NCBI RefSeq assembly: GCF_900626285.1
Contig: NZ_LR131147.1
Span: 749,426-813,425, forward strand
Reading direction: 5' to 3'
DNA: 64,000 nt
Source of the DNA: Intestinimonas massiliensis (ex Afouda et al. 2020)
GTDB taxonomy: Bacteria; Bacillota; Clostridia; Oscillospirales; Oscillospiraceae
The translations under genes and the position numbers were made by a program. This document shows positions 16,767-24,722 of the stretch, one piece after another. Below the pieces are notes generated by a model, which was not told the DNA's origin, ran no database searches, and was given only the letters and a program-made list of their open reading frames with translations. Numbering within the stretch: the first letter of the stretch is position 1; each line of letters begins with the position of its first letter.

Positions 16767-17437
16767 CGAACTAACGGGCGTGTGTGTTTGTTACATAAAC
16801 AAACACAGCCAACCACACACCGCAAAAGTGAACGGTCGGCCGTGTAAAACACATAAAGAAGTCCGTCACGACTTCCGCCGCCCACAGGAGGAGGCTTGTC
16901 GCTCGATTTGCGATGTTCCCGCCTGCTCCTGTGAAAAGGGCGGCGAAAGAACTGTATTGTAAAGTAAGCTGTGTGTCGAAATGTAAGCAGATGGACGAAC
17001 CTCTTTATGTGCATGATCCATCTTTCTCTCATGCACCTTTGGCTCCCTGCCATCTGAACCACACTTTGCACACGAGCCCGCAACTATCAAGACTAGGTAG
17101 CGGGCCTGCCAACGATTTGGGTTCAGTATCGCTCTAAAAATATTGTCGTTTTTTGTCGCCTGTAAAACAAAGGGGCGATCTTATTCATTTACGAATAAAG
17201 CCGCCCCCGATATCTTGAAATTTCCTCTGCTATTTCGATTCTTGGTTTTCATACTTATTTCCCCGTTTTCAAAAGTACGATTTCATGTTAAACCGTCTAA
17301 AACTCCATTTTTATGATAACTGGCAAATCTGACTGAATTCTGACCAAATCTCCATTTTCCCTTTTAATTGCAGCTTTTTACATAAAAGGAAAGTGCAGCC
17401 CCGCTGATAGAATAGACAAGAGCTACACTTTCTTTGG
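16767..17437. other. gene-poor stretch of about 670 bases
   Basis: No convincing gene. It contains the inverted repeat upstream of the sigma-like gene (16783-16807), a GC-rich imperfect hairpin at 17174-17212 (GGGGCGATCTTATTC/GAATAAAGCCGCCCC), and a terminator-like repeat at 17390-17431. A minus-strand open frame at 16866-17090 is cysteine- and histidine-bearing but has no ribosome site and is not claimed. Confidence 0.5.
17390..17431 (-). terminator. terminator-like repeat after the EcfT/DtxR fusion
   Basis: AAAGTGCAGC and GCTACACTTT pair with one mismatch across a long loop. On the minus strand the stem is followed by CCTTTT. It sits just past the stop of the fusion gene at 17438. Confidence 0.45.
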
Positions 17438-17767
17438 TTACTTCTTTTCTGTCAAAGTCTTTTTTAAGCGTTGAAAACTACTCTCGCTGATGACATGCTC
17501 AATCCGGCAGGCGTCCCGCTCGGCAGTAATGGGGTCTACCCCGGCATTTGTCAGCATTTCTGTAAAGAAGCGGTGCTTTTCGTAGATTTGTTCCGCTACT
17601 TCCCTACCCGCATCGGTCAGGTGTAGAAAGTGATCTCCATCCATGAGTATTATAACACTGAGCTGGAAAACCGCAGGGTTCCAAGCGAACACCACCACAT
17701 TGGCCAACAGCCAGATCAGAATCTTGGTTCGAGGATCAAGAAAAGAAGGGCGAATATTCTTCCTCAT
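17438..17767 (-). pseudogene. EcfT start fused to DtxR-type C-terminus
   Basis: The first ~41 residues (MRKNIRPSFLDPRTKILIWL and a hydrophobic helix) are the beginning of an ECF-transporter transmembrane protein. From MDGDHFLHLTDAG to the end, the protein is the C-terminal two-thirds of a DtxR-type regulator (EVAEQIYEKHRFFTEML, ACRIEHVISESSF). The join is at about 17644 and stays in frame, so a chimera of a membrane anchor and a dimerisation domain could be made. A deletion between an ECF operon and a nearby regulator is the simplest origin. Confidence 0.75.
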
Positions 17768-17990
17768 TGGGCCAGCCCGGCCTTGACAAAATGCTTACGC
17801 ATGAGTTTCATACCCAGCAAGGAGCCCAGAACAGAGCCTACCAGAATGCTCAGTACAATGACCCCGAACACCGGCCAGGTCAGCAGGCCCTCCATGGTGG
17901 CCATATAGGAGAACGCATCGTTGCCCACAGCGTATTCCATCCGGCCCTCCCGGCAATAGTCGATGCAGAGAAGATCCTGCCGGGTCTCAA
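17764..17990 (-). pseudogene. C-terminal fragment of an ECF S component
   Basis: About 75 codons ending in a final membrane helix and basic tail (VGSVLGSLLGMKLMRKHFVK, then AGLAQ), closely resembling the end of the intact S component at 22295-22897 (GKLIQKHFKKAGVL). Its stop overlaps the start of the EcfT/DtxR chimera (TGA/ATG), preserving the S-then-T gene order of a second, now destroyed, ECF operon. The 5' part is gone; the sequence meets the methyltransferase gene region near 17990-18012. Confidence 0.7.
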
Positions 17991-18012
17991 AAGATGAGTC
18001 GCAATATCCCGT

Positions 18013-18837
18013 TTAGTCATGGAATTTAGCGCTGTGACAGAGATGTACCATCTTCACCATACAGAATCGGTCCGAAACTGCCATGCTGATCTTGGTGGAC
18101 AGCTTCAATCCGGTTCGGGGGATATGGCGGTAATAAGGCTCCTCAGCCAGCACCCTGACCCCACTGCCGATTTTTCCGGCCAGCACCGATGCGGAATCCA
18201 CATAGAAAAACATCTGCGCATCTCCGTGGCCCACTTGCTTCATGTACTTTTTCCGCATCATGGCCATACCGCTTTTACTCACGGAGTCAAAGACGATTTC
18301 AATCTCTCCAAACCCCGTGAGCATCCGCAGGAGTCCCACAACCTTGCTTTCCTCAAAATAGTGGAACAGGCCGCCAGCGGTGACCAGAATAGGAGCATCC
18401 GGCACATCAGCGCGGATCTGCTTGATCCAGTCCTCGGCAAAGGCGTCTCCAGCGAGATAGGTCTCCCGCTCCGGCTCCGGCAGCAGCTCTCGCCGGTACT
18501 CCACCACATGGGGCAGATCAACGGCGTACCAGCGAGTGTGACCATTGTCGCAGCGATGATATATCGTTTCCAGACCGCATCCGAGCTGGACAATGATACC
18601 ATCCGGCCTGCGCTCCAGAAACACCCGGATGTACCGGTCCATATTGGCCGAGCGAGCAGCGGAAGCCAGCAGGGTATACTGGCTCTGTCCGTCCTGCTCC
18701 GGCAGTCCAGAAAGCAGTTTCTTTTTCAGTTCCAGCGCCTTTGGATCGTACAGGATCTGCGGGCAGTACTCGCTGGCATAGATCCTGCCCAGCATGGGGA
18801 CAAACAGCGTGTCCTCAACAACGCCTAATTTGAACAT
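18013..18837 (-). CDS. SAM-dependent methyltransferase, leucine-carboxyl/TcmP family (274 aa)
   Basis: Motif I IIVQLGCGLET at residues 81-91 binds S-adenosylmethionine. Together with PILVTAGGLFHYFEE it marks the LCM/PPM1-like family, seen in protein carboxyl and polyketide O-methyltransferases. Full length. It follows a 63-residue gene by two bases, with the ribosome site inside that gene, so the pair is co-transcribed. The position between ECF remnants and ZupT suggests a role linked to metal or cofactor uptake, but the substrate is unknown. Confidence 0.75.
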   Translation of the reverse strand: MFKLGVVEDTLFVPMLGRIYASEYCPQILYDPKALELKKKLLSGLPEQDGQSQYTLLASAARSANMDRYIRVFLERRPDGIIVQLGCGLETIYHRCDNGHTRWYAVDLPHVVEYRRELLPEPERETYLAGDAFAEDWIKQIRADVPDAPILVTAGGLFHYFEESKVVGLLRMLTGFGEIEIVFDSVSKSGMAMMRKKYMKQVGHGDAQMFFYVDSASVLAGKIGSGVRVLAEEPYYRHIPRTGLKLSTKISMAVSDRFCMVKMVHLCHSAKFHD

Positions 18838-18839
18838 AG

Positions 18840-19031
18840 TTATCCTCCTGTTTGAGCCTTGATAAATTTTGTCTCCAACTTTACATAGTCCTCCAGACGC
18901 ACCATCAGCGTCAGATATCCGCCGATCAGATCAGTGACTACCGCGGGTTCGGGCATCAGGTCGATCAAGTCCTTTTTGCAGACCGGGGTGAAGGTGATGC
19001 CGTCCTCAGAGAGGATCAGCATCACCTTCAC
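18840..19031 (-). CDS. small hypothetical protein upstream of the methyltransferase (63 aa)
   Basis: A GTG or internal ATG start gives about 60 residues with an ordered look (ILSEDGITFTPVCKKDLIDL, then PEPAVVTDLIGGYLTLMVRL). The frame is open back to a TAG near 19080, so a longer original protein whose start has been lost is possible. The ribosome site for any start is weak. Tightly coupled to the methyltransferase. Function unknown. Confidence 0.5.
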   Translation of the reverse strand: MKVMLILSEDGITFTPVCKKDLIDLMPEPAVVTDLIGGYLTLMVRLEDYVKLETKFIKAQTGG

Positions 19032-19088
19032 CTTTGCCGCTTTCCCGGCCTGAAATCGATTTTTCTCTCCGAATTTTTTCTAATACAA

Positions 19089-19129
19089 GCAAGGAGGAAA
19101 GGACTGATAGGCCATCCTCTCCTTCTTGC
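19089..19129 (-). terminator. terminator after the ZupT gene
   Basis: On the minus strand GCAAGAAGGAGAGGA pairs, with two non-Watson-Crick positions, with TCCTTTCCTCCTTGC, followed by TTGTATT. It separates ZupT from the small-protein/methyltransferase pair. Confidence 0.5.
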
Positions 19130-19150
19130 GAACGATCGAAGCATTTGGAC

Positions 19151-19954
19151 TTACAAAAAGAGCAGTAGGCTGACGGCCATAACCACCATACCAGAGATCA
19201 GGCCGTAGATAGACAGATGGTGTTCTCCGTATTCCCGGGCAGCCGGGAGCAGCTCGTCAAAGGAAATGAACACCATAATGCCGGCTACTCCGGCGAACAA
19301 CAGTCCGAACACCGTGTCGCTCATGATCGGGCGCAGCACCAGCCATCCCAGCAGAGCCCCCAGCGGTTCCGCCAGGCCAGAGAGGAAGGAGTAGCAGAAC
19401 GCTCTGCGCCGGGAACCGGTGGCCTGGTAGATGGGCACAGACACTGCGATTCCCTCCGGGATATTGTGGATTGCAATGGCAACAACAACGGGAATAGCAA
19501 CGCTCGGCTCCTGGAGTGCGGATACAAAAGTAGCCAGCCCCTCGGGAAAATTATGGATCGCGATGGCCAGCGCCGTAAAAACACCCATGCGCATCAAACG
19601 CCCCGGCTGCGGAGCGTCCTTCTCTGTGTCCTCCATGCGCTTTACTTCGTGGGGATTCTCCGCGGACGGAATCAGCTTGTCGATCGCCGCGATCACCACC
19701 ATACCGCCGAAAAACGCCGCAACCGTTGCACAGCTGCCGGGGCGCGTACCCATTTCGGCGATCAACGACTCCTGGGCTTTGAAAAATATCTCGATCATGG
19801 AGACATAGATCATGACACCGGCGGAAAACCCCAGGGAAGCTGACAAAAATTTTCGATTGGTGTGCCGGCAGAGAAACGCGATGCAGCTGCCGATGCCGGT
19901 GCTGAGTCCAGCCAGCAGGGTCAGGAAGAAGGCGAAAAATACAGTATGATCCAA
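19151..19954 (-). CDS. zupT: ZIP-family metal transporter, ZupT-type (267 aa)
   Basis: A divalent-metal importer of the inner membrane with eight predicted helices. It carries the two signature metal sites of ZupT proteins, HNFPEGLATF and HNIPEGIAVS, in helices IV and V. The frame is open upstream, but AAAGGAGG lies six bases before TTG 19954, giving the usual ZupT length. A consensus sigma-A promoter with a DtxR-type box just downstream of its -10 precedes it, so expression is expected when the metal sensed by the regulator is scarce. Zn, Fe or Mn are all possible substrates. Confidence 0.85.
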   Translation of the reverse strand: MDHTVFFAFFLTLLAGLSTGIGSCIAFLCRHTNRKFLSASLGFSAGVMIYVSMIEIFFKAQESLIAEMGTRPGSCATVAAFFGGMVVIAAIDKLIPSAENPHEVKRMEDTEKDAPQPGRLMRMGVFTALAIAIHNFPEGLATFVSALQEPSVAIPVVVAIAIHNIPEGIAVSVPIYQATGSRRRAFCYSFLSGLAEPLGALLGWLVLRPIMSDTVFGLLFAGVAGIMVFISFDELLPAAREYGEHHLSIYGLISGMVVMAVSLLLFL

Positions 19955-19977
19955 GTAGAACCTCCTTTCAAACATTC

Positions 19978-20030
19978 GGTTAGTTATAGCTAACCACCTT
20001 GATTTTAGCACCCGCTCCATAGTATGTCAA
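19978..20030 (-). promoter_or_regulatory. zupT promoter with DtxR-type box
   Basis: On the minus strand: TTGACA (20025-20030), a 17-base spacer, TAAAAT (20002-20007), then the palindrome GGTTAGTTATAGCTAACC (19978-19995) covering the start-site region. This is a textbook layout for repression. Confidence 0.8.
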
Positions 20031-20151
20031 CAGCACGCTTTGTGCTCCAGTGCAGTGGTTCTGTCTGATGAAGACGATACAAGCACTCACACCAGTGGAT
20101 TTCAGGGCAAAAGCAGTAACGGCATCATTCAGAACATCACCACTCGCAAAA

Positions 20152-20192
20152 ACATACCCGCAAGCCATCAGGGCGAACGCTTGCGGGTATGT
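20152..20192 (-). terminator. terminator of the ECF operon
   Basis: ACATACCCGCAAG and CTTGCGGGTATGT form a perfect 13-bp stem; the minus strand continues TTTTTGCG. It lies shortly after the EcfA stop. Confidence 0.85.
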
Positions 20193-20217
20193 TCATTTTC
20201 ACAAAGAAAAGTCTATT

Positions 20218-21603
20218 TTATTTATTCAAATTCCAGCAATCATCACAACAGTCCCGGATCAGCTCATCATCATGCGTAATGACCAATACTGTTTTCCCAT
20301 TGCCTGCTGTATCACGGAGTACTTCCGCAATCATTCTCATATTTCCTCCATCAAGCCCGGAGGTCGGTTCGTCCAGAATCAGGATCTCCCGCCCGGAAAG
20401 CAGCCCGCAGGCGATGGAGAGCCGCTGCTTCTGTCCTCCGGAAAGAGTGGCCGGATGGACGTCCTTATAGGAATACAGCCCCAGCCGTTTCAGCAGCGCT
20501 CGCGCCTGCTCCAATCGCGGCGTTGTTTGTTCCCCGTTGAGCAGCAGCTCTTTGGTGACGCTGTCCGTAAAAAACTGGGTCCCGGTGTCGTTGGAGCCGT
20601 ACCATACCAGCTTTCTGCGGGCGGCCGGGCCAAGCGGTTTGCCCGTGATCTCCACGCTTCCGCCGCTTTCCCGCCACAGTCCAGCCAGCACAAGAGCCAG
20701 ACTGGTTTTCCCCGCTCCATTCATACCGGTAATGGCTGTGATCCGTCCGGCGCTGGCGCTGAGCGAGCGGTCCCGAAAAATATAGATCCCGTTCTTTTTG
20801 CAGGAAAGCCCTCTGGCTCGGATGCTCGCCGCGACCGGCTCGGGAGGAGGCAATGCAGGCATTTGCCGCTCTGCTGCCTCCCGCAGACCGTAGCGTTCCC
20901 GTTCTTCGGCAGACATGGCCTCTAGCTCCTCCGGGCGTTTGGCCCAAAGGAGCCTTCCATCCCGCAGATAGAGGAACCGGTCCGCAATTCCCCGCAGCCA
21001 TGCCAGCCGATGCTCTGCGATCACAAGCGTATGTCCTTCCGCTTTGAGCCGTCTCAATGCCTGTGCCAGCTGCCGCGTTCCCTCCCGATCCAAATTTGCG
21101 GTAGGTTCATCGCAAACATAGATGTGCGGCCCCAGGGCATAAATTGCCGCGATGGCCACGCGCTGTTTTTCTCCGCTGGAAAGCACATCCAGCTCGCGTT
21201 CCCGCAGCGGTTCCAAAGCAAACGTGTGTATCGCGCTGTTGGTCCGGTGCCGAATCTCCTGCTGCTGCAGCCCATAGTTTTCGCAGGCAAAGGCCACCTC
21301 TCCGGTCAGCTCCGAGGAAAAAAACTGGCTTTTGGGGTCTTGAAATACGCTGCCCACCTGTCGCCCAATCTGGTGCTGCGCAAGCTGCTCCAGGTCGCGT
21401 CCGTCCAACAGGATCCGCCCTGTTCGCACACCGGCATAGTATCCCGGCGCAAGGCCGTTGAGCAGGCGTGTGAGGGTCGTCTTGCCGCCGCCGGACGGGC
21501 CGGTCAGCACAACGCACTCCCCTTTACGAATCGAGAGGTCAATATTCGATACGCCGTATGGGCTGTCCGCGTATTGAAAGGAAAGCTGTTCCAATCGTAT
21601 CAC
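20218..21603 (-). CDS. ECF transporter fused ATPase (two ATP-binding domains, 461 aa)
   Basis: Two CbiO/EcfA domains in one chain. Domain 1: Walker A GPSGGGKTTLTRLLNG, signature LSSGEKQRVAIAAI, Walker B VCDEPTANLD. Domain 2: Walker A GMNGAGKTSLALVLAG, signature LSGGQKQRLSIACGLL, Walker B LILDEPTSGLD. The GTG start at 21603 overlaps the EcfT stop (GTGA). With the T and S components it makes a complete energy-coupling-factor importer for a vitamin, cofactor or metal-linked compound. Last gene of the operon. Confidence 0.85.
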   Translation of the reverse strand: MIRLEQLSFQYADSPYGVSNIDLSIRKGECVVLTGPSGGGKTTLTRLLNGLAPGYYAGVRTGRILLDGRDLEQLAQHQIGRQVGSVFQDPKSQFFSSELTGEVAFACENYGLQQQEIRHRTNSAIHTFALEPLRERELDVLSSGEKQRVAIAAIYALGPHIYVCDEPTANLDREGTRQLAQALRRLKAEGHTLVIAEHRLAWLRGIADRFLYLRDGRLLWAKRPEELEAMSAEERERYGLREAAERQMPALPPPEPVAASIRARGLSCKKNGIYIFRDRSLSASAGRITAITGMNGAGKTSLALVLAGLWRESGGSVEITGKPLGPAARRKLVWYGSNDTGTQFFTDSVTKELLLNGEQTTPRLEQARALLKRLGLYSYKDVHPATLSGGQKQRLSIACGLLSGREILILDEPTSGLDGGNMRMIAEVLRDTAGNGKTVLVITHDDELIRDCCDDCWNLNK

Positions 21604-22295
21604 AGGCGTATCCCTCCCATCCAGAGAACGCAGAATGTGACCGCCGGCCACAGAGCCAGCCAGCACCAGTCCCAACCGGTCAGCGCCCGACCATCGTAGC
21701 TGCCTCGCCGTCCCGGCGCATCGGCGCCCCGCGCCACAGCGGAAACCGAAAGCTGGTCTGCAATCTGCAGGCAGCGCAGCAACAGAGGGACCAGGACATA
21801 TTCACAGCTGGCTGCCGGATGAAGGAGCATCTGGCTGGGCGAGGTCAGTCCCCGGTTGCGCATAGACCGCACCACGCACTTGAACTCCGCCTTCATAGTG
21901 GGAAAAAAGCGGAACATGACCAGAAGCCCCAGGATCACAGCAGTGGGCATGCCGATCCGGGACAGAAAGGATGCAAGCTCTCCCGGGGGCGTGGTGATCA
22001 GATCCCAGCCCACCAACAGTACAGCGGAGAGATTCCAGAACATCAGTACATGGAACTCGGAAAATATCGCCAGCCGAACCCCATGCTGATCGATCAGGCA
22101 GAGCAGCAGTGCCAGGATCCCATAGAATACGCCGAAGCTCACCATCAGCCTCCAATTTCTCTGCACGGCCAGATACAAAAATCCGGTCGCCGTGAGTATG
22201 CAGGTCATGAGCGGGGCGCCGGTCAAAGAAACGCCCAGGATGGCGCAGGCCAATGCCCACAGCTTGACCGGCACGGCCAGATGATACCGCTTCAT
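21600..22295 (-). CDS. ecfT: ECF transporter transmembrane component EcfT (231 aa)
   Basis: A hydrophobic protein with an N-terminal group of helices and the conserved C-terminal coupling helix carrying a signature close to the family's A-R-G pattern (RSMRNRGLTSPSQM, and later AVARGADAPGRRGS). The start ATG 22295 overlaps the S-component stop (TGATG). It transmits ATP hydrolysis from EcfA to the S component. Confidence 0.8.
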   Translation of the reverse strand: MKRYHLAVPVKLWALACAILGVSLTGAPLMTCILTATGFLYLAVQRNWRLMVSFGVFYGILALLLCLIDQHGVRLAIFSEFHVLMFWNLSAVLLVGWDLITTPPGELASFLSRIGMPTAVILGLLVMFRFFPTMKAEFKCVVRSMRNRGLTSPSQMLLHPAASCEYVLVPLLLRCLQIADQLSVSAVARGADAPGRRGSYDGRALTGWDWCWLALWPAVTFCVLWMGGIRL

Positions 22296-22897
22296 CAAAG
22301 AACGCCCGCCTTCTTGAAGTGTTTTTGGATCAGCTTTCCGCCGATCAAACTGCCAATAAAGCCGCAGACGGTGGTAAACAGCAAAATGAACACAAGCCAC
22401 TGCGGCGAGGAATAGTACCGCACAAAGGAGTCGATATAGCTTTGCTCCATTCCGCTGGCCAGCGCAAAGGCCTCGTAGGTATCCCAGAAGAACCACAGCG
22501 GCAGGATATTGACGCCGTTATACAGCAGGCTGGAGAGCGTCCAGGACGCCGTCAGCTTTTTTGTGGAGGCCCATCCGACGTTCCACAGGATTGCCTCGCA
22601 GAGAACTCCCACCACCATATAATAGAGAAGCAGATACCAGTTCCCCATAACGAGGAAAACCGTGCCGAGGATCGTCATATAGACCAGGGACACAAAGCGT
22701 TTGCGGATCCGGCTGACCATCAGAAAATAGATAGGCGCACACAGCAGCATGGTAAAGCCCACAGACAGCACCATGCTGACAAAATCGTTGACCATGCAGA
22801 TCATGTTGATAACCAGCTGAATGACGATTAGCAGCACCGAAAGCAGCACGGTGGTGATCACATCCTTCACCGACCATTTATGATTCTTCATTTTCAT
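22295..22897 (-). CDS. ECF substrate-binding S component, MptD/Trep_Strep family (200 aa)
   Basis: A six-helix membrane protein with a basic N-terminus (MKMKNHKWSVKDVITT) and basic C-terminus (IQKHFKKAGVL), both typical of the MptD/Trep_Strep group of putative S components. The substrate of this group is not settled; its recurrent position beside YbtPQ-type ABC pairs suggests a metallophore- or haem-related cargo. A fragment of a second S component lies at 17764-17990. Confidence 0.75.
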   Translation of the reverse strand: MKMKNHKWSVKDVITTVLLSVLLIVIQLVINMICMVNDFVSMVLSVGFTMLLCAPIYFLMVSRIRKRFVSLVYMTILGTVFLVMGNWYLLLYYMVVGVLCEAILWNVGWASTKKLTASWTLSSLLYNGVNILPLWFFWDTYEAFALASGMEQSYIDSFVRYYSSPQWLVFILLFTTVCGFIGSLIGGKLIQKHFKKAGVL

Positions 22898-22970
22898 GTT
22901 CCTTTCCTGTGTTGTAAAAAAAGATATCGCGCAGCCTTTCGCTGATATTCTTTGGAGGCTCCCGGCGTGT

Positions 22971-24722
22971 TCATGCCTTTTTCAGCCTCCAGCCCAACGC
23001 CTGCTCCCGAAGCGTGACGAACCGGCGGTACATCCCCTCCTGCCCCATCAGCTCCTCATGAGCGCCCCGCTGCACGATACGTCCCCCATCCAGCACCAGG
23101 ATCTGATGCGCTTCGCGCACCGTATTCAGGCGGTGTGCGATCATCAGGAGAGTCTTTCCCCTGGTAAGCGCTCCAATGGCCTTTTGCAGCTCCGCCTCGT
23201 TTTCCGGGTCCACGCTGGCGGTGGCCTCATCCAGAATGATGATGGGCGCATCCTTCAAAATGGCCCGGGCGATGGAGATGCGCTGCCGCTCTCCGCCGGA
23301 GAGCGAGGAGCCGCCCTCGTCCACCACCGTGTCATAGCCCTTGGGCAGCGTCAGGATAAAGTCATGGCAGCACGCCTTTTTCGCCGCTTCCACCACCTGT
23401 TCATGGGTGGCCTGCGGACAGCCGAATTTGATGTTGTTCTCGATGGTATCTTCAAAGAGATACACCTTTTGAAAGACGATGGAGAAGTGCCGGAGCAGGC
23501 TGTCACAGGTGTATTCCCGCACATCGTATCCGCCCAGCAGGACTTGACCCTCCTGCACATCCCAAAACCGGGCGATCAGGCTGCACAGTGTGGTCTTGCC
23601 GGAGCCGGAGGGGCCTACGATGGCGCAGGAGGTTCCCTGCGGGATGGAAAAGCTCACATCGTGGATGACCTCATTCTCCCCGTAGGCAAAGGATACGTTC
23701 CTCAGCTCGATGTCCAGACGCTCGGGGGCGATCTCTCTGCCTCCTTCATCCAGAGCGGGTATATTCAGAACCGCGTACATACGGTCGAGAGAGGCCTCGA
23801 TCACACGGGCCACGGAGGCCATGCTTCCCACCAGCTCCACGCTGGAATAGATGAGAAAGCTGGACACCAGCAGCAGCAGGCACTTGACCGGCGTGATCTC
23901 CCCGCCCGCCAGCAAATAAGGAGCAATCACCAGGATCGCGGCCTTTGCCAGCTTGAATACGGTCTGATAGACCGCTGTCAAAGAGGAGAACACGGATTCC
24001 AGCCGGATGTTTGCTTTGGCACTTTCGCCGATCGCCTGATCCACAGTGCGGTTGGCACTTTCTCCAAGGCCAAACGCCTTTACCACGCCCATCCCCTGCA
24101 CATATTCCAGAACGGCTGTTACCAGATCGGCCTGAGCCGCCTGCCGCCTGGGAGACAGACGCTTGCCCGCACGCTGCTGGAGCGTGTATACCAGCAGGGA
24201 AACAGCCAACCCCGCAAACATCAGCGCACCAATATGCCACTGGTAAAACAGAAGCCACAGCCCGATGACCAGCGCATGAAGGAAGCCTCCCGCCACCCGC
24301 TCCAACACCATGACCGCGTTGCTTTCGATATCTCCCAGCGTGGTAGTGGCTGCTGCGGTAATATCGCCCAGCCGGTTTTGGCTGAAATAGCCCATAGGGG
24401 CACGCTTGAGCTTTTCCCCGATCTCCAGGCGCTTTTCCGCGCAGAAGGCAAAGCTGCCCAGCGTCCGCCTGGCGGCGGAAAGGCTGCTGCACAGGATGCG
24501 CCCCAGGATACTGACCACCATGATGCCCAGAGAGATCCAGATCGTTTCACGCGGCATGCTTGCGCCGGAAATCGTGCCCAAAATGCCGGTGAGGACCGTC
24601 AGGATCGCCAGAATGGGCAGCATCTCAAAGACAGAGTCCAATAGGCTGAACACAAAGGACAGGATCAATTTTTTCCTTTGCGTGCCGGAAAAGTCCAGCA
24701 GACGTCGGATGAGCGCGATCAT
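22971..24722 (-). CDS. ABC transporter half, pair 1 subunit B (583 aa)
   Basis: An exporter-fold half-transporter: six membrane helices (to about residue 310), then an ATPase domain with Walker A GPSGSGKTT near residue 369, signature LSGGERQRISIARA, Walker B IIILDEATASVDPENE and switch histidine IAHRLNT. The ATG 24722 overlaps the upstream partner's stop by four bases. Such paired halves with this architecture include importers of ferric siderophores (YbtPQ, IrtAB) as well as exporters. It is followed by the ECF operon genes in the same direction after 73 bases, so co-transcription is likely. Confidence 0.85.
   Translation of the reverse strand: MIALIRRLLDFSGTQRKKLILSFVFSLLDSVFEMLPILAILTVLTGILGTISGASMPRETIWISLGIMVVSILGRILCSSLSAARRTLGSFAFCAEKRLEIGEKLKRAPMGYFSQNRLGDITAAATTTLGDIESNAVMVLERVAGGFLHALVIGLWLLFYQWHIGALMFAGLAVSLLVYTLQQRAGKRLSPRRQAAQADLVTAVLEYVQGMGVVKAFGLGESANRTVDQAIGESAKANIRLESVFSSLTAVYQTVFKLAKAAILVIAPYLLAGGEITPVKCLLLLVSSFLIYSSVELVGSMASVARVIEASLDRMYAVLNIPALDEGGREIAPERLDIELRNVSFAYGENEVIHDVSFSIPQGTSCAIVGPSGSGKTTLCSLIARFWDVQEGQVLLGGYDVREYTCDSLLRHFSIVFQKVYLFEDTIENNIKFGCPQATHEQVVEAAKKACCHDFILTLPKGYDTVVDEGGSSLSGGERQRISIARAILKDAPIIILDEATASVDPENEAELQKAIGALTRGKTLLMIAHRLNTVREAHQILVLDGGRIVQRGAHEELMGQEGMYRRFVTLREQALGWRLKKA

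Noticed and set aside
16866..17090. 74-codon minus-strand frame in the gene-poor stretch
   Set aside because: No ribosome site and no domain. The sequence may be a conserved non-coding part of a mobile element, but I cannot support a protein.
22896..24644. 582-codon open frame on the plus strand, opposite an ABC transporter gene
   Set aside because: It is the antisense of a GC-rich gene with full ABC motifs. Its composition is repetitive, rich in H, Q, R and G, and it lacks a ribosome site.
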